Assembly: GCA_021151835.1 (NCBI GenBank)
Contig: JAGKWO010000017.1
Span: 1-64,000, forward strand
Length of the DNA: 64,000 nt
Origin: Gammaproteobacteria bacterium
Lineage (GTDB): Bacteria > Pseudomonadota > Gammaproteobacteria > Pseudomonadales > Cellvibrionaceae
Direction of reading: 5' to 3'
Positions 26,475-34,597 of this stretch are shown in pieces. Position 1 is the stretch's first letter, and each line of letters begins with the position of its first letter. The position numbers and the translations under genes are program-made. The notes under the pieces were generated by a model that saw only the letters and a list, made by a program, of their open reading frames with translations, did not search any database and was not told where the DNA came from.

Positions 26475-27956
26475 ATGAATTATTCCCCCAAATTACAGCG
26501 TTTCTATGTGGCTCCCGTGCTGTTGAGCCTTTTGTTGGCCGCTTGTGGTGGTGGCAGTAGTGACAACGCCAATAACTCCAGCGCCAGCAGCGCCGCCAAT
26601 AACACTATTGCCGAAGGCGAATTAACCCAGGGCATGGTGACCGGCTTCGGCAGTGTGATAGTTAACGGTGTGCACTTTGATGTGAAAAATGCAGCGATTG
26701 AAATCGACGGTGAGAGCCTTGTCGAATCCGACCTGAAGATCGGCCAAATCGTCCGCATTACCGGCAAAGTAAATGGCGATGGTATCCACGGGACTGCGAC
26801 CAAACTTGAAGGCGAATCCCAACTGGTTGGCCCGATCACAAGTATTGACCTCACCACCAATACCCTGGTTGCCCTTGGTCAAACCATCCTGATTACGGCA
26901 GATACTTTCTTCGATGACGATGTCACTGCCGCACAATTAACGGTGGGTGACATCATCAAGGTCAGCAGTTACACCAATGCAGAAGGCAATTTGGTTGCTA
27001 CGCGCATCGACGTTAAAAACAGTCTGGCAAATAACAAGTTTCAGCTAACCGGGGATATTGAAAACCTCAACACCACTGCCCTGACTTTCACCATTAACGG
27101 TACCCTGGTGGATTACAGCAAAGCCTCCGCACCGCTCAAAGCTACGTTGGAAAATGGCCTGAAAGTACGTGTCATTGGAAGTTTCACGGCGGATACCTTT
27201 GTGGCCGTTGGCAACATTCACGTTAGCCATTTGGGCTTTAAACATCACGACCATGACAAACATTGGGACCTGGTTACCCTGAGTGGCCCGGTAACCGAAT
27301 TAACCAATGGCACCAGTTTTAAAATTGAAGAAACCGTTGTGCTGATTACCACTTCCACTCGCTTTGACGGCGGCAATGCCGGCAACCTGCAAACCGGAAC
27401 CCAGGTGAAGGTCTACGGCGAGCTGGACGAAAACCGAAATCTGGTCGCGAAAAAAATCAAACTCAATTACAAAGCCAAAATCAGCCAAAAAGGGTTGGTC
27501 GATGCCATTGATCTGGCCGCAAAAACATTCATCGTGAACGATACCGTGTTTGAGGTGAATGAAGACACCAGCTTTAACGACCGCAGTCGCGCCAAAGTGC
27601 GCTTCTTTGATCTGGAAGATTTGGCCACCGGTGACACCATCCATGTGCGCGGCTACAAAATCGCGGCTACAGCAACAACAGCCGAGCGCAACGTCGCCAC
27701 CCGTGTTGAGCGCCATAATCCCCATGCGTTCGGCGATAAAGATTGGAAACTGGAAGTAGAAGGCACCGTTGACGCTGTGGGTGATGGCACTATCACCGTC
27801 GCGGGCCAGGTTATCCAGGTCAACGCCCTTACCCGCCTCGAAGGTTTTACCTCACTCGAAAACTTCTTCGCCGTCGCATTGGGTAAAGAAGTTGAAGTAA
27901 AGGGATTGACCCAAAACGGGGTGGCCATAGCACTGAAAATTGAACTTGATGATTAA
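26475..27956 (+). CDS. Lipoprotein with six DUF5666 repeats
   Basis: The 493-residue protein has a lipobox (LLLAACGGG, Cys near residue 24), a Ser/Asn/Ala linker and then six tandem DUF5666-like beta units at about 53-113, 115-180, 187-250, 266-331, 336-412 and 423-491. Each unit follows the pattern G.V....N.F.V.G..V.......F.......L..G..V.V.G......A..I. The fourth loop has a His/Asp-rich stretch (KHHDHDKH) that could bind metal. The function of the domain is unknown. It is separated from the DUF6502-like gene by a terminator-like hairpin but is a paralogue of the lipoprotein after that gene. Confidence 0.8.
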   Translation: MNYSPKLQRFYVAPVLLSLLLAACGGGSSDNANNSSASSAANNTIAEGELTQGMVTGFGSVIVNGVHFDVKNAAIEIDGESLVESDLKIGQIVRITGKVNGDGIHGTATKLEGESQLVGPITSIDLTTNTLVALGQTILITADTFFDDDVTAAQLTVGDIIKVSSYTNAEGNLVATRIDVKNSLANNKFQLTGDIENLNTTALTFTINGTLVDYSKASAPLKATLENGLKVRVIGSFTADTFVAVGNIHVSHLGFKHHDHDKHWDLVTLSGPVTELTNGTSFKIEETVVLITTSTRFDGGNAGNLQTGTQVKVYGELDENRNLVAKKIKLNYKAKISQKGLVDAIDLAAKTFIVNDTVFEVNEDTSFNDRSRAKVRFFDLEDLATGDTIHVRGYKIAATATTAERNVATRVERHNPHAFGDKDWKLEVEGTVDAVGDGTITVAGQVIQVNALTRLEGFTSLENFFAVALGKEVEVKGLTQNGVAIALKIELDD

Positions 27957-27995
27957 TTGGTAGCAACCGCTCCACAACGTGTTCGACAAGCATTT

Positions 27996-28036
27996 CCCCC
28001 GCGCATCGTCCCCAAGGGTGTTGCGGGGGCTTTTTA
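27996..28036 (+). terminator. Rho-independent terminator
   Basis: CCCCCGC (27996-28002) pairs with GCGGGGG (28023-28029), followed by CTTTTT. The loop is about 20 bases. It lies 40 bases after the first DUF5666 gene. Confidence 0.65.
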
Positions 28037-28132
28037 GTTTCAGGGCGTGGAGTTCAGGTTTTTATACGCCGGATTTTTCTGTTACATTTCGCGGCCCCCC
28101 GTTAAGGTCAGGAATTGTACGGCCATCTATTT

Positions 28133-28993
28133 ATGAGTACACCTAAAGACACAGCCCTGGCAGCCTGCCGGCAATTAATGGAGCCGATCATTGGCATCCT
28201 CTTGCGCAACGGCGTCACTCATAAAGACCTGGTTGCGATTTGCAAACAATTGTATGTACAGGTCGCTGCAGATGAATTCGGCTTGCGCGGCCGCCAGACC
28301 AATCTTTCACGCATTGCCATACTGACCGGCATGGATCGCAAGGAAGTCGCGCGGATTAAAGAATCACTCAATAACGCCCATGAAGGCAAACACCACCAGC
28401 AGCATCAGGACCGGCTCACACGCTTGTTATCCGCCTGGCACCAGGACCCGGATTTTTGTGATGCAGGGAACCATGCCCTGCCACTGACTATCGAAGGGGA
28501 GCAGCACAGTTTTGCGTTGCTGGCGCGCCGTTACGGCGGCGATTTTCCAGCCAGTGCGTTATTAAAAGAATTAAAGCGCGTTGGCGTAGTGGAAGATCAA
28601 CCGGATGGAAAAGTTGTCGCCATCAAACGCTATTTCGTTCCCGCGCAGTCCGATCCCGCAGCACTCTTGCGCGCCGGCAGTGTGTTGAATGATTTGGGCA
28701 GCACCTTGCATCACAACTTATACCAAGCGAATAAACAACAACCGCTGCGTTTTGAGCGCCGCGCCAGCAACACGCACATGGCCCCGGAAAACCTGGCGGC
28801 ATTTCGTGAATTTGTTGAACAGGAAGGCCAGGCATTTTTGGAAAGAATGGATGCCTGGCTCAGTGAGCACGAACAACCCGAAACCGATTCCGCCGGCGAA
28901 CGCATGCGCATGGGTGTCGGTACATATTTATTCAGCCATCTGCTCGAACCGGAACCTGCGGGCGCAGACACTGAAGAAGGAGCCAGCGAATGA
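28133..28993 (+). CDS. DUF6502-like protein
   Basis: The 286-residue soluble protein opens with LMEPIIGILLRNGVTHKDLVAICKQLYV and continues with a helix-turn-helix-like segment (TNLSRIAILTGMDRKEVARIKESL, about residues 55-80). This resembles DUF6502 proteins, of unknown function, which may be DNA binding. The C terminus is acidic. ATG at 28133 is used; a TTG at 28115 with AAGG upstream is also in frame. It overlaps the next DUF5666 lipoprotein gene by four bases (ATGA), so the two are translationally coupled. Confidence 0.72.
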   Translation: MSTPKDTALAACRQLMEPIIGILLRNGVTHKDLVAICKQLYVQVAADEFGLRGRQTNLSRIAILTGMDRKEVARIKESLNNAHEGKHHQQHQDRLTRLLSAWHQDPDFCDAGNHALPLTIEGEQHSFALLARRYGGDFPASALLKELKRVGVVEDQPDGKVVAIKRYFVPAQSDPAALLRAGSVLNDLGSTLHHNLYQANKQQPLRFERRASNTHMAPENLAAFREFVEQEGQAFLERMDAWLSEHEQPETDSAGERMRMGVGTYLFSHLLEPEPAGADTEEGASE

Positions 28994-30471
28994 CTCGATT
29001 TATTTCCAACACGATTATTTTTATCAGCGCACTGTTGCTACTCGGCTGCGGCGGCTCGAGCAGCAGTGAACTCAGCGGCATTGATGGCAGCGGCGCGCCC
29101 GTTGCCACCAGTACCACGGGTACCATTGATGGTTTTGGTAGCGTGATCGTCAATGGCGTGCGTTATAACTCGGATAAAGCGCAGATTTTTATCAATGGCG
29201 ACGTGGCGATGGAAGATAACCTGCAAGTAGGTTATCAGGTGAACCTCACCGGCAGCATTGCCACCGATGGCTCCGCCACTGCCGATAAAATTGAATTTAC
29301 ACCTAACCTTATTGGCGCCGTCACGACCAAAAACAGCAACACCCTGGTCGTGATGGGCAATACGGTAAAAATTAACAACGACACATTGTTTGATGCAGCA
29401 ATCTCGCCACGAAATATTGAAGGGCTCACACCGGGTACGCGCATTTTAGTTAGCGGCGCCCTCGCAGCGGATGGCAGTATCACTGCTACGCGAATTGAAT
29501 TGGCAAACAATTCCACGCAACAATTACTGGGTTTCGTGCGCGAATTGAATAGCATGAACATGACCTTCCTGCTTAACCAGCAACGTGTCAGTTACGCCGG
29601 TGCCAATATCACGTTGGGCAATCAAAATTTACGTAACGGTTTATTAATCAGTGTGCGCGGCCTGTTGGACAACGACCAGTTATTCCAAGCGACCCAGGTC
29701 AACCGCATTGCTACCGAATTTTCCCACAATATCAAATCCGCATCGGTTGAAGGCTATATCACCCGCCTGGATTCTACGACGGATTTTGAAGTGGCCGGTA
29801 TTCCGGTTACCACCCATGCGCAAACCCGTTACGATAACGGTGATGCAAAAAATCTGGCTGTCGGCGTTAAAGTAGAAGTCGACGGCAAAGTGGATAACAA
29901 CGGAAAACTGTTGGCAACCAAGATCGAATTCGAACGCAAAATCAATAATAAAATCGCGGGTAAAATTACCGGCATAACCATCCAGAACAATAGCGGTCCC
30001 GGCGTTGGAATTATTACCGGAACACTTGAGGTAGATGGTTCGAGCATCCGTACTACTGCGACGACCCGGTATGACGATAAAGGCAACAACCGCATCAAGC
30101 GTTTTAATTTATCAAGTTTGCAAATTGGCGATTCAGTGGAGGTTACTGGTTACTCCGGCGATACCGGTTTTATCGCCACTAAAATTGAGCGCGAGGACGC
30201 AAAAGATGAAGAAGTTAACGAACGCGAACTTGAGGGAATCATAACCAGTATTAGTAATGACTCTTTTACTGTGTTCGGCCGTAAAATTACCACGGATAGC
30301 GCTACCCAATACCGTGATGCAGATGGCAACCCAATGAGTGCCGCCACTTTTTTCACCATTGCATTTGGCAAACGTGTCGACGTGAGGGGCCTGGCTCATG
30401 GCACTGAATTTTTAGCAGTTCGCATCCAGATTGATGAAGACGATAGCGGAAAAAATCAATTCAAACTTTAA
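28990..30471 (+). CDS. Lipoprotein with six DUF5666 repeats, second copy
   Basis: Also 493 residues and a clear paralogue of the gene at 26475. It has a lipobox (LLLLGCGGS, Cys near residue 20), then six DUF5666-like units at about 42-103, 106-170, 175-232, 246-308, 314-395 and 402-465, with the first unit sharing GFGSVIVNGV with the other lipoprotein. It lacks the His/Asp patch. The start ATG overlaps the DUF6502-like stop codon. Probably anchored in the outer membrane by lipid; the function is unknown. Confidence 0.8.
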   Translation: MTRFISNTIIFISALLLLGCGGSSSSELSGIDGSGAPVATSTTGTIDGFGSVIVNGVRYNSDKAQIFINGDVAMEDNLQVGYQVNLTGSIATDGSATADKIEFTPNLIGAVTTKNSNTLVVMGNTVKINNDTLFDAAISPRNIEGLTPGTRILVSGALAADGSITATRIELANNSTQQLLGFVRELNSMNMTFLLNQQRVSYAGANITLGNQNLRNGLLISVRGLLDNDQLFQATQVNRIATEFSHNIKSASVEGYITRLDSTTDFEVAGIPVTTHAQTRYDNGDAKNLAVGVKVEVDGKVDNNGKLLATKIEFERKINNKIAGKITGITIQNNSGPGVGIITGTLEVDGSSIRTTATTRYDDKGNNRIKRFNLSSLQIGDSVEVTGYSGDTGFIATKIEREDAKDEEVNERELEGIITSISNDSFTVFGRKITTDSATQYRDADGNPMSAATFFTIAFGKRVDVRGLAHGTEFLAVRIQIDEDDSGKNQFKL

Positions 30472-30491
30472 CCTTTTTATTTTTTTAAACC

Positions 30492-30520
30492 AAAAACCTC
30501 CGCCGTTTCCGGCGGAGAAA
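30492..30520 (-). terminator. Rho-independent terminator between convergent genes
   Basis: CTCCGCCG (30498-30505) and CGGCGGAG (30510-30517) pair around TTTC. On the minus strand the stem is followed by GTTTTTGG, which suits the end of the GH5-like gene; the plus strand has an A-run, so it may act for the DUF5666 gene only weakly. Confidence 0.75.
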
Positions 30521-30532
30521 AACAACACACAA

Positions 30533-32362
30533 TTACTGACAAATACTTCCTGTCACCGTTGGAACAGTTGCCGCACCGGCAGGCTTACTCCCCTGGAAAC
30601 CAAACTCCACGGTTTGTCCCGGTTGGATAACCGCATTCCAATTCAAATTTTTCGCGCTATATGGATTGCTTCCCGACAAAGTAGCGTTCCATAAATTGGT
30701 AACGTTTGAACCATCGGCGTATTGCCACTGCACATCCCAATTGTTAATCGCTTGCGCACTATTGTTCTTAATACGAATCGCGGCAGTAAATCCATTATTC
30801 CACTGGCTTTGAACCTGATAACTACAACTGGCTTTAGTCACCGCCACGCTCGAAGAACTGCGCGAAGTGCTGGATACACTGGAAGGAACAGAAGAGCGGG
30901 AAGACGTAGTCGATATACTTGATGGAACTGATGAACTGGTTGATGTACGGCTGGATGAAATACAGTTATCAGAATAAGAATGGGAAAGTATTTTGCTCGC
31001 AGTCCCTACTCCACCTTTGCCATCATTGACAGTTAATGTGAACGTATAATTGACCACAGGCCTCATTGAATAGGATAAAGTCGCACCGGTAAAAGTAGAG
31101 GTTCCCGAATACCCCTGTACCGTCCACTCATAACTTAACGCATCACCATCCGGGTCTGTCGAAAGAGTACCGGTTAACTCCGCATTCACAGTGCCACAAC
31201 GTACCTGCACAACACCACCACCAATCACCGCAACAGGATTTCTGTTTGCAGAACTGATGGACGACGAGCTGGATGAACTACTGGGCCCTTGATAAATAGA
31301 TGCAATTTTTGCAGTTGCCTTAATACCATTCGCGTCATTAAATAATAATTTTCCCCAGGGCGTTAGCGCAGCAGGGTTCCAGTTACTTGCCACATCCAAC
31401 GCACCATTTTCATTGCCGCTCCAGCTCCAGCCAAAGTAACCCGCACCGTATTGCTGCGCGTATTGCATAACGGAAGCAGCAGGTAATTGCGGTGCATCCA
31501 ATGGCAACGGCACAGCACGAAACGGATGGTAATACGGCGCAGGGCCAAATCCACCAACAACCAATGGAGCACCAATTTCCGCAAAGCTGGCAATGTAATC
31601 ATGCACTTTATTGGGATCAACATATTCCGAGAAAAAATCAACAGAATAAATAACACGCCGTTTTAATATACTGTCCTGGTTTATTACCTGTGCCACGTGA
31701 TGCATTGCCTTACCGCTATCCTGCCCCCACTCACTACCATCAATCATTACCAGAAAATTCGGTGGTAACGCACTGAGTAACCAGCTGGTATAACTCAGCA
31801 TGGTATCTTTATAAAAATCGGCCAACCCCGCACCGGAACCGAAATGCTGGTTGCCCATAGCGATAATGATATGGTTACTCACGCCCGGTGCCGACAATGC
31901 CACTTTCATATCCGTTAATTGCCATAAATCGATCGTTACCGATGGACTTGCGGTATTCGTTGCAGCACCAAAACCGGCGACATCGTTCGGTTCCAATACA
32001 CATACCAATTTAACCTCGGCGCAGGTTTTTATAATTTGTACCAATTCGGTCACAGCTACGCGGGGGTATGAAAACGGTACCGCGTAATTTAATGGAAACT
32101 CAATTTGGGCTGAGTTAGCGCCAAGGGCTGCAATATCTTTAAGTGCTTGCACGGTTTTATCCGGTGCGCGGCTGTGGTCAATCGTCACGCCACGGAAAAT
32201 AAATGGATTCCCGTTGGGATCTATTAATTTTCCATTTTGCACGATCCAGCCAGAGGTGGCAGGAGGAGATAAAGCCAACGCAGGCAGTGAAAACATTCCC
32301 AAGGTGGCAATAACCAATGACTTTTTCAACAGCGATGTTTTTGTCAGCGAAAAATGTTTCAT
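30533..32362 (-). CDS. Secreted GH5 subfamily 8-like protein with PKD-like domain and CBM2; catalytic Glu residues missing
   Basis: The 609-residue protein has a signal peptide (about 1-31), a GH5 barrel at about 34-350, a poly-Ser linker (about 357-368), a PKD-like domain (about 370-460), a second Ser-rich linker and a C-terminal CBM2 (about 511-609, WNNGFTAAI, NNWDVQW, NLNWNAVIQPGQT). The barrel resembles GH5_8 mannanases (MIDGSEWGQD, GWSWSGN, TPWGKLL, ATAKIASIY). Yet where mannanases have NEPYG it reads NQHFG (Gln172, codon 31847-31849), and where they have the nucleophile GEFG it reads GGFG (Gly271, codon 31550-31552). I infer a polysaccharide-binding pseudoenzyme. ATG at 32362 follows AAGGAAA. 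Confidence 0.83.
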   Translation of the reverse strand: MKHFSLTKTSLLKKSLVIATLGMFSLPALALSPPATSGWIVQNGKLIDPNGNPFIFRGVTIDHSRAPDKTVQALKDIAALGANSAQIEFPLNYAVPFSYPRVAVTELVQIIKTCAEVKLVCVLEPNDVAGFGAATNTASPSVTIDLWQLTDMKVALSAPGVSNHIIIAMGNQHFGSGAGLADFYKDTMLSYTSWLLSALPPNFLVMIDGSEWGQDSGKAMHHVAQVINQDSILKRRVIYSVDFFSEYVDPNKVHDYIASFAEIGAPLVVGGFGPAPYYHPFRAVPLPLDAPQLPAASVMQYAQQYGAGYFGWSWSGNENGALDVASNWNPAALTPWGKLLFNDANGIKATAKIASIYQGPSSSSSSSSISSANRNPVAVIGGGVVQVRCGTVNAELTGTLSTDPDGDALSYEWTVQGYSGTSTFTGATLSYSMRPVVNYTFTLTVNDGKGGVGTASKILSHSYSDNCISSSRTSTSSSVPSSISTTSSRSSVPSSVSSTSRSSSSVAVTKASCSYQVQSQWNNGFTAAIRIKNNSAQAINNWDVQWQYADGSNVTNLWNATLSGSNPYSAKNLNWNAVIQPGQTVEFGFQGSKPAGAATVPTVTGSICQ

Positions 32363-32751
32363 AGAATTTCCTTTTTTAAGTATAAAAATATTATTAGGAC
32401 TACCTGGAAAAATCATCGCAGCATCTTTCATTACAAGAGACATGGCAGTTGCTGCGGTTTTACTGCTTTAAAAATCCGGGCCCAACAAATGAAACTGATT
32501 GATTCATAAAGCAGGAAAGTGCGGTATCAAAGTTGATACGGGAACTGAACGTTGGATAATTAGTTTTTGGATGATGCGTAAAAAAATACTGCTGTACGTA
32601 ATTTTTATAGTTATTGCGCAACAGCTTGCACGCAGAGGATCAGGGACGCAATCGCTTTAAAATCGAATTACCCGACAGATTTGCGAAACAGTTTGCAAAT
32701 TCTGCCGGTGATAGAAGGGAAATTTTGCCTATGGAAAAAGAACAACGGTAA
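32363..32751. other. Intergenic region upstream of the GH5-like gene
   Basis: This 389-base stretch separates the GH5-like start from the SDR stop codon, both on the minus strand. It holds the near-palindrome listed separately and should hold the GH5-like promoter. I see no credible coding sequence and no transcription terminator with a clear T-run for the SDR gene. Confidence 0.5.
32679..32700. promoter_or_regulatory. Near-palindrome, possible operator
   Basis: ATTTGCGAAAC, one A, then GTTTGCAAAT: the two halves are reverse complements apart from one extra G. The size and form resemble a binding site for a dimeric regulator such as a LacI-type protein. It lies 317 bases upstream of the GH5-like ATG and 50 bases before the SDR stop, so a role in either gene is guesswork. 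Confidence 0.35.
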
Positions 32752-33576
32752 CTATTTATTTTTTGGCATACCTTTTAACATTTCTGCCAAACCTGCCCCG
32801 ACTACCGCTGCCCCGCCCTGTGCCCAACCGCCGTCCACTGGAATTACTGCACCGCTGATATAGCTCGCCAGATCCGACGCTAAAAATAAACAGGCATTGG
32901 CAATATCATCTGTTGTGCCCATACGTTGCAGCGGAACCGATTTAATAACTGCGATGCGCAAACCTTCGGTCGGAGCCAGGCGTTTCATGCCTTCGGTATT
33001 ATCGATGGGACCAGGAATAATCGAATTGATACGCACACCTTCAACACCCCACTCAAGGCACAAGGTGCGCGTAATCATATCGACACCGGCTTTAGCCGCA
33101 CATACATGGCTTTGCCCCGCCATCGGAATTTCTGCTTGCGGCGCCGAAATATTAATAATGGCCGCGCCCGGTTTTTTTAAATGCGGATAAACTGCTTGCA
33201 TCACATGGAATGTTCCCAGTAAATCAATTTCGATAACCGAGCGAAAACCGTTTGGCGACATCCCCATTGCCAATGCCGGGAAATTTCCTGCCGCCCCCGA
33301 TACCACGACATCCAGTTTGCCCCAATTCGCTGCGATGTTATCGATACCGGCTTTAATCGCATCCACCTCGCGTACATCGGCAGAAAAACCGGTAGCGTCC
33401 ACAGCGCCGCAATTTTTTAGCGATTGCACAGTATCATCCACTTTTTCTTGCGAGCGGCTCACTACCGCCACGCGCGCGCCGGCTTTGGCAAATGTTTCTG
33501 CAATACCGCGATTAATTCCGCTGGTGCCACCGACAACCAACACATTTTTGTTACTGAAATCAAATGTAAAAGCCAT
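32752..33576 (-). CDS. SDR oxidoreductase, 2,4-dienoyl-CoA reductase-like
   Basis: The 274-residue short-chain dehydrogenase has the cofactor loop GGTSGINRGIA near residue 16, the SGAAGNFPA block near 93 and the active-site stretch SHVCAAKAGVDMITRTLCLEWG, which has Lys but not the usual Tyr-x-x-x-Lys. That pattern, with EWGVEGVRINSIIPGPI, resembles eukaryotic-type 2,4-dienoyl-CoA reductases and fits a role in oxidising unsaturated fatty acids. Its neighbour upstream is an enoyl-CoA hydratase on the same strand 66 bases away, which supports this. AGGA precedes the ATG. Confidence 0.78.
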   Translation of the reverse strand: MAFTFDFSNKNVLVVGGTSGINRGIAETFAKAGARVAVVSRSQEKVDDTVQSLKNCGAVDATGFSADVREVDAIKAGIDNIAANWGKLDVVVSGAAGNFPALAMGMSPNGFRSVIEIDLLGTFHVMQAVYPHLKKPGAAIINISAPQAEIPMAGQSHVCAAKAGVDMITRTLCLEWGVEGVRINSIIPGPIDNTEGMKRLAPTEGLRIAVIKSVPLQRMGTTDDIANACLFLASDLASYISGAVIPVDGGWAQGGAAVVGAGLAEMLKGMPKNK

Positions 33577-33642
33577 GGTTATGTCCTGGATTAAATTTAT
33601 TGCGCCTAATTTTTATCTTGTGCGATTAAATCGCACATTTTA

Positions 33643-34422
33643 TTAAAACCGTGAAAAATCCGGCGCCCGTTTTTCAAAAAACGCGGTCACCGATTCTTTG
33701 CATTCTTCTGAAGCCAGTCCTTGCGCAAATCCGGCATATTCAGCCTGTAACGATTGTTCAACGGCTGTTTTGGTTGCAGCACGTAACAAGGCCTTGGATC
33801 GACGCACAGCCGCCGGTGGCTGTTGCGCAAGGCGCTGGATTTTTGCATGGGCAAAATCATTTAATTCATTCGCAGGTACAGATTTGGTTGCCAACCCAAT
33901 ATTGGCAGCTTCGGCACCGGAAAAAGGCTCGCCCAATAAAAACAATTCAGCGGCTTTTTGTTGGCCGACTACACGCGGCACCAGAAAACTGCTCGCATAC
34001 TCCGGGCACAATCCCAAATTCACAAACGGTAATTGCAAACGCGCATCGTCAGCGACGTAAACCAGATCGCAATGCAATAGCATTGTCGTGCCGATACCGA
34101 CTGCATGGCCACGTACCACGGCGACTACCGGTTTAGCGCAATGGCGCAAGGCGTTGATAAAACGCACAACCGGATGGTTCTCATGAATTTCCGGCTCATT
34201 CATAAAATCCAGCAGATCATTGCCGCTGGTGAAAAATTCATCAGTGCCGGTAAGCACGATTACACGGACTTGTGAATCTGCCTCTGCCGCTAAAATCAGT
34301 TCGGCCAATGCGGAATACATCGCCAGGCAAAGCGCATTTTTACGCTCGGGGCGATTGAGGCTGAGGGTGAGAACGCGGTCGTTTAGCTGGCTCACTACCT
34401 GGGGAATCGGGCTGTCGATCAT
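33643..34422 (-). CDS. Enoyl-CoA hydratase/isomerase family protein
   Basis: The 259-residue crotonase-fold protein has LNRPERKNAL near residue 24, the first oxyanion-hole region FFTSGNDLLDF and the second HAVGIGTTMLLHCDLVYVADDA. The Glu typical of the second catalytic position aligns within LGLCPEYASS, while the first is not obvious, so it may be an isomerase rather than a hydratase. The ATG at 34422 follows AAGGA; a longer frame reaches 34521. It probably shares a transcript with the dienoyl-CoA reductase-like gene. Confidence 0.83.
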   Translation of the reverse strand: MIDSPIPQVVSQLNDRVLTLSLNRPERKNALCLAMYSALAELILAAEADSQVRVIVLTGTDEFFTSGNDLLDFMNEPEIHENHPVVRFINALRHCAKPVVAVVRGHAVGIGTTMLLHCDLVYVADDARLQLPFVNLGLCPEYASSFLVPRVVGQQKAAELFLLGEPFSGAEAANIGLATKSVPANELNDFAHAKIQRLAQQPPAAVRRSKALLRAATKTAVEQSLQAEYAGFAQGLASEECKESVTAFFEKRAPDFSRF

Positions 34423-34597
34423 CGTCTTATCCTTATGTGCGGGGCTAATATTGCGCCGGTTGATAACGGTGCGTTGAGTATAGCCATAACCCATGGCATC
34501 CCCCACCCTGCGCAGGTACAATTCACCCCCTTATTCTGTCACCACCCTATTTGACCGCCCCATGGGCCATATTCCCAGCTGACTGCGACCCGAATTT

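Noticed and set aside
26475..30471. Repeated sequence considered as a CRISPR or tandem DNA repeat
   Set aside because: The repetition is at protein level (DUF5666 units and two paralogues), diverged at DNA level, with no short direct repeats or spacers.
30533..32362. GH5-like gene considered as a decayed pseudogene
   Set aside because: The frame is open over 609 codons with signal peptide, linkers and CBM2 intact, which does not fit decay.
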